Shown: positions 31,697 to 41,363 of the stretch, one piece after another
Numbering within the stretch: the first letter of the stretch is position 1
How the letters are laid out: each line of letters starts with the position of its first letter
Source: Elmis aenea
Taxonomy: Eukaryota; Arthropoda; Insecta; Coleoptera; Elmidae
NCBI GenBank assembly: GCA_947652605.1
Contig: OX393579.1
Span: forward strand, 21,349,674 to 21,413,673
Length of the DNA: 64,000 bases
Direction: 5' to 3'
Made by a program: the position numbers and the translations under genes
Notes under the pieces: generated by a model
Databases searched by the model: none
The model's input: only the letters and a program-made list of their open reading frames with translations
Told to the model about the DNA's origin: nothing

Positions 31697-32720
31697 CCGG
31701 GTGTAAACAAAGTGTGTTACACCCCCTTTTTTTCTTTAGTTTTGATTTTAAATTAATGAAATTTTAGACACATCATATGTGTAAAATACCGGGCTTTTTG
31801 AACACATGCACATAATGTTTCCACTTCCGGTTTCGCCGGAAATGAACCCAACTTTGTTATTTTAAATGGAACGCATTTTTAAATTTTTGGAGAAAGGAAG
31901 CGATTTTGGATACGACTGCACTATTTTGGTTAACTTTTATTACCTCAAATAATTTTGGAACCAAAATTTAATTTTTTTATTAAGTTTTAATTTAATGACT
32001 GTGTCATCATTGTTCTACCACTGCAATGACATACAAACACGTAAACAAGCATTTGTTTGTTTCCATAGCGATCTTTCGTAGCACCTTTGTTTTTGTATTG
32101 TATGATTTGTTTTGTTGCAGGTATGCACAGTGTACTGAGATTAACAGAATCTCTTAAAAAATCTTTACAATAATTTGAAGTTTTTGAAGCAGATTCTTAA
32201 TAAAAATACAAGTTATTGGTATCGATGAATCCGTTAGATGATCCATTTAAATAACCGCTTATACCACCATTGTTCCATTAAAAAAAAAATTAGTTTTTGT
32301 CAAAAAACCGATTCTGCAACCTTAAAAGCCGATTAAAGTTACCTAAATGTCAATTAAAATAGACACAAACGTTTTTTTTTGACAATTGTTTAAATAATAA
32401 AATTCAATTTATGCAGATCACGGCACACTTAATAAAAAATTAAATTTTGGTTCAAAAATTATTTGAGGTAATAAAAATGAACCAAAATAGTGCAGGTGTA
32501 TCCAAAACTGCTTCATCCATCCAAAAATGTAAAAGTATACAGGATGTTCCCTTTAAAATAACAAATTTGGGACATTTCCGGCGAAACCGGAAGTGGAACA
32601 ATCGTGTGCATGTGCACAAAAAACAGATTTTTTGCATTTATAATATGTCTAAAATATCATTTAACTGAAATCAAAACTAAAGAAAAAAAGCGGGGTGTAC
32701 CACACTTCATTTACACCGGG
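31697..32720. mobile_element. Palindromic TA-flanked MITE (family C, copy 2)
   Basis: CCGGGTGTAAACAAAGTGTG follows TA (31695-31696), and its inverse (TTTACACCGGG) precedes TA (32721-32722). The sequence can be aligned with 17216-18473 throughout, including CCGGTTTCGCCGGAAATGA in both orientations and a shared loop segment (GCACAGTGTACTG). It is about 230 bp shorter, mainly in the arms. Both frames at 32447-32668 are arm sequence. Confidence 0.85.
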
Positions 32721-33694
32721 TATATATTTGCAAATTACATGGTGCCTATAAGTTTTTTTATAAACTAGTAGATTTTTGTATTACATGAAGCATTTAAATG
32801 TAAAATGGCACAGTATTTTCTATTGGTCAAAGCATGTGGCTGTCTAAAAATATAAACTGTATATTATCGACAAATTATTTGTCGTCTAATTTTTTTTTTA
32901 AATGCGCTAAAACCACTTTCATAATAAACAGTCCAATTATGCACTGTGATTTGATACATATTTTGTGCTATTTGGCTAATTATAAGCAAAAATGTACTGA
33001 GCTCCAGCTGATGTTGTACTTAGTGATAAACATCTAAGTCACAAAAACATATTTTGTGGAATTAAATTTCCTTAAGTAAATTATATTTCAAAGTAAGTTT
33101 CATGAAACAAACCATACAAAATAAAGTAATATAGAATTATAGTAATTTTCTGAATCTAACATTTCCATAATAATAATATAATATTAATTTTTAGATATTT
33201 AAGCTAGTTACTTTTCCTAAAATACATCTTGTTTTCTGATTAATAATGGTCTATTTAGTTTAAAAATTGTTTATCGTTTCGTGGTTGTCTGCAATACCAA
33301 TTTGGTTAGATTTTCCAGACTCTTGTTCGACGAAGTAAATAACTACGTAGTAGTTTTAGCAGGAAGATTTTCTCTCTACCGTCTACATCTTAGACTTCTT
33401 AGAGTTGGGGGTTGAATTTTCAACTAAGCGTGATCTGCATATTAAAGTTTCTCCTGCTTCTTTTCTTAAAGTTCTCGTTTTATTGTTTTATTGAGTTATT
33501 ATTTAAATTATGTAAAACAACTTATATTTCTTACATATACTGTGGTAATTTTATTTGAGTTCTTGTTGAATGAAAGTATAGCGTTAAAATAATCTTCTTG
33601 TAACAAATCTAGCTTTATAGAATATACCAAAATATGTTCTTCAGTTTAATTCTTAATTTTTGCGTGAGGGTGCGGCACTATTGCCTATGTTATA
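32721..33694. other. Unassigned AT-rich DNA
   Basis: No feature supported. Confidence 0.5.
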
Positions 33695-34080
33695 ATCCGC
33701 TTGTAAATAAATAAATATATAAATATACAAACATAGTTAACCGAGGGCCAATACTTCATAAAAACGCCCGAGCGGGGGCGCCCCTTATTTGTACACGACC
33801 GGGCGCTATGTGTGTAGTTCAAATGTGTGTTCCGCTCGCGCGGCAGACTGCTATAGGGGGATTGACCCCCTCTTCAGTCGTTAGAGATACAAGGATAGTG
33901 GGTAAGGATGTGGATAGTCAAGGTTGAGCAAGAATAGATGAAAGCACTGCCACAGCATTTGCCTTAACTGTAGAGAAAACCACCCGAAACCTCTACAATG
34001 ACAGTCGGTCTTGGGATTCGAACCCATGACCTCCCGATTGCAAGTTACGTTGTTAACACAACCAGCCACCGAGCTCAGAA
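33695..34080 (-). repeat. tRNA-derived SINE
   Basis: On the minus strand a tRNA-like head has a B box GGGTTCGAATCCC at 34025-34013 and an A-box-like GGTGGCTGGTTGTGTTAA about 45 bases upstream, with CTTGCAA where an anticodon loop would be. The stems do not pair well enough for a working tRNA. An unrelated ~250-bp body follows, including the GC-rich CCGCGCGAGCGGAAC region, and then an AT-rich tail made of TATTTATA-like units (33695-33730). This order (tRNA-like Pol III promoter, body, simple tail) defines a SINE. I could not see its target-site duplication. The frame at 33881-34069 is a translation of it. Confidence 0.7.
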
Positions 34081-35387
34081 CCTTGTCCAGAGTATCTTTA
34101 AAAACAAATAACTGCTGTAGCTGATAGTGTTATTGTACATTTTTCTTTATTTAATCGAATTACATTGTTCAGTGTTTGACAATATGTAATTTTGACTTGG
34201 TTTTTAAAGAAAAAATAATCGCAAGATTTACACTGCATTGTTGGGTCCATATTTTTGTTCCACAGAGTAATTAAATATTATTTTTACCCAACTACAGATT
34301 TTTTTTGAGTAACGGCAACGTAATCAATTGGAAGTCATAGCGACACTGAAGGAATTTTATGATTACATACAGTGTTACTGCACTGAATTTAATAAAATTT
34401 GCCTACTTTATAATGCAGCGCGACCGCTCGAGGCTTAAGTAGCAGAAAAATAAAATTGATTCTTAAAACAAATTATTTGTTCTAATACAATCCGTTTTAA
34501 GGGAAAATAAAGCATCGTTACCAGATTTTAATATCAAATTTTACTAACGAAACCGTTTATTTTATATTTATTTATCAAAATACAGTTGTTTGTTTTTGAA
34601 CAAGGTTTTTTTAAATAAGTTATTAAAATATTATTGGAACATCTGTTTAGCAAAATCGATCAATAATGCTGATTGCACATTCCAGTTCTTTAACTTAATT
34701 ACTATCTTGACAAAACGGGAGTGGAAACTTAACAAGGCTTCGTTATTAAGCCGTTAAGAGAGATAATAATTTAATATGCATTTAATTCAATTTTCTAGAT
34801 TAATTAAACGTAATTTTCTCTTTGAATACTACAGAAACAATCCGTTTTGACGAGCTTTAATCGCGAATAATCGAGTCAACTTAAGTGACGCATCGCCTGT
34901 TTAACTGGTGGCGGTTCTGTATAAGCAGAAAGCGAGCCAAGATAAGCTCCCAGCGGCGCAGCGGCTAAAAAGAGACTAAAACCTGTCGGTTGCAGTTGTA
35001 GAGCGCTAGATTCCAGGAACGTTATGTACATTATGTTCTTATAATGAGAAATCCTATGGCCACATTATGAAAGCTTGATGATCAGATTTCGCGTTTTGAG
35101 AAAATATAAAACCGAACATGTGACATGAATTCAAATATAAAAAGAAAATATGAAAAAGTTATTAATAGTTATTTATGTATCAAGGCCAAAAAGTGTAACT
35201 TTTTCGGCCGCATCTGGTTTGCTGGCCGAGATGTAGTCAGGCAAGGCCGAAAAAGTACGTTTTGGCCGAGGTGCATATTAAATTTTTTGTGCGATCAAAT
35301 TAAAAACAATTTAAATTTTTAGTAATTTTCAAAATTATAGGTTAGAAACTACGTGACATTCTGTCACTGATAGATGACGGCGTATGT
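34081..35387. other. Unassigned DNA with GGCCGAAAAAGT motifs
   Basis: The stretch at 34860-35010 is richer in CpG than its neighbours and unique here. At 35183-35275 there are several copies of GGCCGAAAAAGT or its inverse, which match the core of the hairpin at 35388-35514 and suggest one decayed repeat family. No gene seen. Confidence 0.45.
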
Positions 35388-35514
35388 ACTGCATTACCGG
35401 CCCTCTCCTTAGCAACGGCCGTAAAAGTTACTTTTTCGGCCGTTGCTAAGGGTAACGGCCTGAAAAGTAACTTTTACGGCTGTTGCTAAGGATAGGGCCC
35501 GTAATGCAATACTT
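35388..35514. repeat. Strong hairpin (imperfect 46-bp arms)
   Basis: GTACTGCATTACCGGCCCTC at the left pairs with GAGGGCCCGTAATGCAATAC-like sequence at the right (AGGGCCCGTAATGCAATAC), and the arms continue through CTTAGCAACGGCCGTAAAAG. The loop itself holds another CGGCCGTTGCTAAGGG copy. This is a foldback unit rather than a gene; origin unknown. Confidence 0.7.
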
Positions 35515-35705
35515 TATGGTTGCTAACGCGTCCGTCAAACAGCTGTTTCTGGTACGATCGCACAAAAAATATATTTTTACAAAAAAAAAAAAATCAAAAA
35601 GGTTAGTTTTTCTACTCATGTATATGAAAGTTGTCATTTTCTCACTGCCTACTCTACATGAAAGTTTTACCTTCGTCTCTAGTGGCGAAAATTAACTTTC
35701 GCCAC

Positions 35706-36086
35706 CAGTGGCATACGCAGAAAAATATTTCGGGGGGGATATTGTTTTAATTTGCAAAAATAATACTGACTTATTTCAAACGGAGCATGGTATTGGTAAA
35801 ATTAGAAAATGACCTAGGGGCCAAGACACAAAAAGTGAGTTGTAAGGAAAAGGCGCGGGGGGCCCAGGGGGCGGTAGCCTTACAGTTAACAGTGCTATAG
35901 GCATTTTTTTTAAATTTTTAAGGTCAAACGTACCCAAAAATAGCATTTATCAGTAAAATATGCAAACATATTATATATTTTAAAAGTATTTTATTTGTTT
36001 GGAAATGCAGTAATTATAATTTCAGTCGTTTTCAAATTTTCGGGGGGGATTTATCCCCCTAATCCCCTCCCCTGCGTACGCCACTG
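35706..36086. mobile_element. hAT-type MITE with perfect 8-bp duplication
   Basis: The ends CAGTGGCATACGCAG and CTGCGTACGCCACTG are inverted repeats between two copies of TTCGCCAC (35698-35705 and 36087-36094). A TTTCGGGGGGGAT box lies near each end, at about 35729 and 36038, in the same orientation. The flanking host DNA is itself palindromic (CTAGTGGCGAAAATTAAC...TTCGCCACTAGTGG), so the insertion hit a small inverted repeat. No coding capacity. Confidence 0.88.
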
Positions 36087-36094
36087 TTCGCCAC

Positions 36095-36671
36095 TAGTGG
36101 TAAAAATAATGTCAGTCAATGTCAAAATCAAATTCTAAAATTTACGATTTTTTTAAGTTTAAACTCATAATTTAATTAAAATTGCGTTAATATTCTAATC
36201 AAATAATTTAATTTCAATGTAGCATTTTATATAAAAGCCTATGAAGTGTACAATAATTAATATTAAATATATTTCGTTTGCAGGTTGTAATTTTATTTCT
36301 GTCAATGTCAGTGTGGTGGTGTCGCTATGGAAATGAAATGATTAATTAAAACTTTATACTTCTACGTAATACATAAATTGTAATTTGGTTCATTTACATT
36401 TTACGTTCGTTCTATAATATAATTTTAATTTCGTAGAAAAAATTGCATTTACGACTCGATGTGAAATATTTTTTTTTTGTTCGTGAGATTTTCTCGCCTC
36501 ACGAAAAAACTGGACTTTCATCTCTTGTTGTAAAATATACTACTTTCAAAAACTGTTTTTTAACTTTCCAGAAATCTAATTACCTGTTTGTTTTTGTAAA
36601 TAATGATTAATGGGGTCTAATAAAATTGTAAAAAAAAACATTTCATGTAATAATTACAAATATTGATTATA
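36095..36671. other. Unassigned AT-rich DNA
   Basis: No feature supported. Confidence 0.5.
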
Positions 36672-36840
36672 CAGGGTGGCGCGCGCGAATGTGAGATTTT
36701 AAAAACTCCTTAATGCTACGTTGATTAACTTTTATTTTATTACAAACATAGTAATCGGTACAGGGTGGTTCAAATTCGATGGGATTACATGGGTATCTCG
36801 CTTAATAAAAAAGATACAAAAACGTTTCAATTACCAAAAT
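36672..36840. repeat. Two orphan MITE ends in tandem
   Basis: TA-CAGGGTGGCGCGCGCGAAT begins at 36672 and TA-CAGGGTGGTTCAAATTCG at 36761. Each has the terminal motif of the TA-flanked families, but no inverted partner was found downstream. The second is followed by ACATGGGTATCTCGCTTA, recalling the arm of family B. Confidence 0.5.
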
Positions 36841-38514
36841 TATGCAGTTTTTTGAGACAAACTCAGAAGTGTTTTCAAAAATATTCCATCATTTTCTGGT
36901 TTTGAGTTATTGAAAAAAAGTATTTTCTGTCATATTTATAATGTGTCATATCTTCGTTATTGTAGTAAAAATCGTTAAAATGTACAAAGATTATTATTAA
37001 TAACTTTTGGAGCAAAGAAGAAAAAAAACTATTCAGAGTCGAACACTGGAAATTTCAATTTAGACCAAATGGAATTATAATATGAACTGTGTACAGTTTT
37101 ATAATTACCTAAAACATGAGAATGACCTAAAAAAATACATTCCTCCCAAAAATATTACCGAATTCAAATTAAAAATGTAAATTATTTATTACTATTTATT
37201 AATTTATTAGAGAATTTATTATTATTAGTGTTTCATTATTTATTATTATTTATGTTCGTCCTTGAGACCACTAAGAAAAGGTGAATTTTGTTTTTTTCTT
37301 CGATCGGAGACATCCGACGTGGTTTGGTATAGGTTTTCGCCAGGTGGCTTTATTTGTATTAATTTTTTTAATAAAATATATTTACCATAATTAAGGTAAA
37401 CCTAGATTTCCCGCATTTAATTTGTGAACTACCTAAAATGTTTGAGGAAAAATTATAGTTTTAGTACAACGGCATTAAGCCATCAGATATATTATCCTAA
37501 ATACATAATACTATCGACAGCATCAAGAGTAACGAACTTGAATAATTTTTTAATAGGTTCTCTGACCCACATTCATTTCTGTAATTATGCATTCATCAAC
37601 GAGCCAACAAACACAAGCTTGTTAATTAAGTTAGTCTCGTCGCTTCGAAATGATCAAATTAGTGATGATATTCTAGTTGTAGTGAAACATCCGTTTACAT
37701 AAAGTTTCAATCAAAACACTCCGTCAAACTTCGATAAAGCGGCAAATTTGAGAAGTTGATACAAACTTACGTACTTATGTTCAAACATCGTTTAGATGAT
37801 AAGATTTCTTGGAAGTGGAAAACTAGCACTAACTCAATTTAGATTTTCTCGGGCGACTAAACCAGTCTTTGCACAATGTAAATTTCAATACTAAAAATTT
37901 TGCACATTTGGATTATGCGTTTTCTCTAAACACTAAAAATATACTGAAATTGTAATTTTTATGTAAACTACACCAACATACGGTAAAGTAATGTTTAAAA
38001 ATAAAAAAAGCATATATTGGTTTATAAATTCAATTTCAACTGTTTAATAAGCATCCCAGTACAGGGTTATAAATACACTAATACTATTTCACTGTAGATT
38101 GTTTGTTCTAAAATTGTACATTGTGTCAGAAAATGTAAACTGAAGCCTTCAATCGCAGTTGGAAGTTTAAAAATAACCCCTCTTCATCAACATCTCTTTC
38201 AAACACACATTATGTAGTCGGCTGCTTGCCGGAGGCATTATAAGTTTTGTAAGAATACAAAAAAATTAATAACAAAAATACAGCGCTGTCCTTACGAAAT
38301 AAAATCAATATGGTTTTACGTAAAATTTAAAAAAATTCTTTGTAAAATGAGAAAAATCATAATTATCCGTGAGTGAATCAAAATAATCTCAAAGTTTCAA
38401 GTTTTACTAAAAGAAAAAGGAAACGTGGCATATATCTACTCATAATAATGTTAAGTACAGCTCAAACGGGCAAGATATACCTACGTTAATATATTTGTTC
38501 TCAACGTCTAATAG
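36841..38514. other. Unassigned AT-rich DNA
   Basis: Apart from likely decayed MITE interior near its start, nothing recognisable. The 92-codon frame at 37424-37702 shows no known motif. Confidence 0.45.
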
Positions 38515-38723
38515 TTTATCTTAAGGCGGCCATACACGTTGCGGTATACCTGTCATGTTTGCCAGGTTGCAGGTATACTGGAGCGTGTGTGGTAACACAA
38601 CTGCACAGCAATGTTACCTGTTCAGGCGACCGTAGAAGAATCGAAATTCGATTCTTACTACCTGCGCCAGACTGCTGCAGGCCGGAACGTGTGTGCCATT
38701 CGCCTGCACCGGAACAGTCTTCG
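38515..38723. repeat. GC-richer segment starting TTAAGGCGGCCATACACG
   Basis: The opening resembles ends of some insect DNA transposons that carry GGCGGCCATACACG, and CGTGTGTGG / ACGTGTGTGCC recur inside. No matching right end is visible, and the segment passes straight into the minisatellite. Open frames on both strands arise from the biased composition. Confidence 0.3.
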
Positions 38724-38830
38724 CCCACAGTTCTTCGCCTATAGTTCTTTGGCCACAATTCTTCGCCTCCACAATTCTTCGCCCACAATTCTTTGCCTCC
38801 ACAATTCTTCGCCGCCACAATTTTTCGCCG
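38724..38830. repeat. Minisatellite, ~16-bp unit
   Basis: About seven units of the type CACAATTCTTCGCCTC, with variants CACAGTTCTTCGCC and CACAATTTTTCGCC. The repeats produce overlapping open frames on both strands (NCGGxEL-like peptides), which I do not regard as genes. Confidence 0.8.
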
Positions 38831-38882
38831 CATACAAGCACATCACAAATATTATTTGTAAATATGATTGTTTTTAATTATA

Positions 38883-40549
38883 CAGGGTGTGTAAAAATTG
38901 GCGGAAGGGCTACACGGGGCGATGTTCTTTGTAAAATTCTAAGTCGAAAATCTTAATTAGAAAATGTTGTACCATGCTTGCTGTGTCTGCAAGAGGTCCT
39001 CAAAGTTTTGACAGTTAGTCCTTTAATAGGCGTTATTATTTAATACTTGCAAATGAAAAAGCTGCAATTTGGAATAAAAATAGCTTTCGAATAGTATTTG
39101 TTCCTAGATATTGTGTTCTTCCTTTCAAAAATTGGTGTTGAAAATATGTAAATCAGTGATTTTAATGACAGTAATACATATGGCAACATTGTCATTAGCT
39201 GTCATCTCCGTTTCTCTCGTAATTATTATTTCTAGTTTGTATTAGTTATTGTTATTAGTTGTGTTTCTGTATTTTTCATTATCTATTGTGTTTATCCATT
39301 CATTTATTATGAATTTTACTTTTAATGAGTACGCTGATATGTACATGGCATATGGTGTCTGCAATGGAAATGCAGCCTTGGCTAAAGTAGAATATCGATT
39401 GCGTTTTCCAAACCGGAGACATCCTTCGGAAAATGTTTTTCGAAGGCTGGACCAACGTGTTCGTGAAAGTGGTTCGTTTGTTCCAAGAAAGATCAACGCT
39501 GGTCGACCAAGAGAAAGGTGCACAGTACAATTGGAAGATAATATTTTAAACGCAATACAAGAAGATCCCTCTACAAGTACCCGGCAGTTGGCTGAAACAT
39601 TAAATGTCGCCAGCAATAAGTCGGTTCATTTTGTTCTACAAGAAAACCTTGTGTATCCTTATCATGTCTCCAAAGTTCAGCCCCTTTATGAAAATGATAA
39701 CATACCCCGATTCAATTTTTGCAACACTATTTTAAACAGAATTCGTGAGGATGACGGCTTCTTGAGACGTATTATTTGGAGCGACGAGTGCATGTTTACT
39801 AGAGATGGTATGTTTAATATTCACAATACGCACTGTTGGGCTGATGGAAACCCACATAAATTTCGTGAATGTGGTCACCAAATAAGGTTTTCTGTTAATG
39901 TTTGGCTGGGCATAATAAACCATAGGATTATTGGACCGGTTTACCTTCCAAACCGTCTTGACGCTGTTGAATACCTCAATGTTTTGGAACAAGTCATTGA
40001 CGATATGCCGTTGAACATACGACCAAATATGCTGTTCATGCATGATGGAGCTCCAGCTCATTTTGCTCGAAATGTAAGAGAGTGGTTGGAAGAAAACTTT
40101 CCAAACAGATGGATTGGTCGTGGCGGTCCCATATCCTGGCCTGCGAGATGTCCCGATCTCAATCCATTAGATTTCTTTGTTTGGGGCTTTATTAAACAAA
40201 AAGTTTATGCAACGCCTCCGCCAAATGCCGAAGAAGTTAAAAACAGGATTAATACGGCGGTTTTACAAATAACACCAGAAAAACTGGAGCGAGTAATGCA
40301 GACGATACCTAAAAGATTGCAGCTATGTTTACGCACTAACGGCTATCAGTTCGAACAATTATTATAAATACCTTAGTAAAAATGTCTAAACGCAAATCAA
40401 TGGATGCAGTGTTGCCAATTTTTTTTTTTTAAATGGCTCCTGAGGCCATAGGAAGCATGGTCCAACATTTTCGTAATAAGAATTTCGACTTAGAATTTTA
40501 CGAAGAACATCGCCCCGTGTAGCCCTTCCGCCAATTTCTACACACCCTT
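38883..40549 (+). mobile_element. Apparently intact DD41D mariner-superfamily transposon
   Basis: A 1667-bp element lies between TA (38881-38882) and TA (40550-40551). Its long TIRs are nearly identical for more than 70 bp (CAGGGTGTGTAAAAATTGG, then CTACACGGGGCGATGTTCTT and TTCTAAGTCGAAA) and remain similar to about 38990. A single open transposase gene (39309-40367) lies between them. Size, TA target and one intronless gene are as expected for Tc1/mariner elements. The last terminal base differs on the right (CCCTT instead of CCCTG), which might affect mobility. A 583-bp derivative lies at 8068-8650. Confidence 0.92.
39309..40367 (+). CDS. DD41D (rosa-like) transposase, full length
   Basis: A 352-aa protein that would cut and paste the element at TA sites using a DDE/D catalytic triad in the nucleus. 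Residues 1-47 form a DUF4817-like helix-turn-helix (MNFTFNEYADMYMAYGVCNG, then RLRFPNRRHPS), and a second HTH region (EDPSTSTRQLAETLNV) follows at about 86-101. The catalytic residues are Asp159 in IIWSDECMF, Asp246 in LFMHDGAPAHF and Asp288 in CPDLNPLDFFVWG. The spacing of the last two is 41 residues, so DD41D, the signature given for the rosa lineage of Tc1/mariner. I chose the Met at 39309 because relatives start at MNFT; an in-frame Met at 39249 would add 20 hydrophobic residues that look like 5' UTR. There is no stop or frameshift, and length is normal for the superfamily (about 340-355 aa). Activity is an inference. Confidence 0.93.
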   Translation: MNFTFNEYADMYMAYGVCNGNAALAKVEYRLRFPNRRHPSENVFRRLDQRVRESGSFVPRKINAGRPRERCTVQLEDNILNAIQEDPSTSTRQLAETLNVASNKSVHFVLQENLVYPYHVSKVQPLYENDNIPRFNFCNTILNRIREDDGFLRRIIWSDECMFTRDGMFNIHNTHCWADGNPHKFRECGHQIRFSVNVWLGIINHRIIGPVYLPNRLDAVEYLNVLEQVIDDMPLNIRPNMLFMHDGAPAHFARNVREWLEENFPNRWIGRGGPISWPARCPDLNPLDFFVWGFIKQKVYATPPPNAEEVKNRINTAVLQITPEKLERVMQTIPKRLQLCLRTNGYQFEQLL

Positions 40550-40559
40550 TATATGTAGT

Positions 40560-41019
40560 CAAAATTGTTCAGGTAAACCATGGCACACTGATAGTAAAAT
40601 TTTCACAATATTAGCCATACCTATCTCATTTATTATTTGCAACATATATAAAACTATATATTTTTGAAACGCTAAAAGAATTCTCTTTCATATAAAAGTC
40701 ATGGCCTACAGGGATTTCCATTTAACAAAATATAAGTTTACATAATAATCTCGAAAGTCTTCTTCTTAATCGGTTCCTCTTGTACCTTTCGGTGCCGAGG
40801 TATGCTTTTCGAAAGTCAAGGTCACTAAATAAATAAGGATAAACAATTGTATAAGGAAGCTTTTTCGTCTGTAGTGCCAAAATAAAAAGCAATATAAAAG
40901 ATCTGAATACACAGGCGTTCTTTTCTCAAAAAAATAGCCCAAGAGACCGATATCAGATTTTCGCTAACTATTACTGTAATCGAGAAACTCTGTAAAACAT
41001 TCGAAATGTGTCCACCCCG
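40560..41019. mobile_element. Right half of a TA-flanked element (family G)
   Basis: The end AATGTGTCCACCCCG before TA (41020-41021) and the sequence leftward to about 40560 are the inverse of 52778-53205 plus the part of that element that resumes after 54402 (TATGGCTA...). Shared segments include CAGATTTTCGCTAACTATTA and ATATATTTTTGAAACGC-like sequence. The opposite end is missing, perhaps lost when the DD41D transposon inserted next to it. A separate CCTCTTGTACCTTTCGGTGC hairpin-like motif at 40775 recurs near 3045. Confidence 0.65.
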
Positions 41020-41021
41020 TA

Positions 41022-41359
41022 TAATTATGCATAATTATTTATGAAAATATGCATAGGATGTATATAAAAATAACATAAACTGCACAAACTTTTAGGGATA
41101 ATTAGTCAAATAAAACAATATCATTAAGTATGCATTTACTTTATTATTTTAAAATTATACAAACAAACAAAAATCAAAAATACTAATTAACGTTTTAAAA
41201 ATATACAATATGTTTTTCAAAACTTTACATTAGAAATTTTTGCCGGCGATCTGAATTTATGGACTTATAAATCGAGAACGATCTTTTTAAACGTTTTTCT
41301 ACTGTAGTTATTCAGGCATTTTTTAAGCAGCTGCCGAAATTGGTTAAAAATCTATTATA
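41022..41359. other. Unassigned AT-rich DNA
   Basis: No feature supported between MITE G and the piggyBac element. Confidence 0.5.
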
Positions 41360-41363
41360 TTAA

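Noticed and set aside
33881..34069. 62-codon minus-strand frame
   Set aside because: It is the translation of the SINE head and body, not a separate gene.
34010..34075. Possible tRNA gene
   Set aside because: The B box is good but the anticodon and acceptor stems do not pair, and a SINE body and tail follow. Treated as a tRNA-derived SINE.
38516..38956. Five overlapping open frames on both strands
   Set aside because: They are produced by the 16-bp minisatellite and GC-richer flank, where stops are rare in several frames.
39242..40061. Minus-strand frames opposite the DD41D transposase
   Set aside because: Shadows of the real plus-strand gene, which has clear catalytic motifs.
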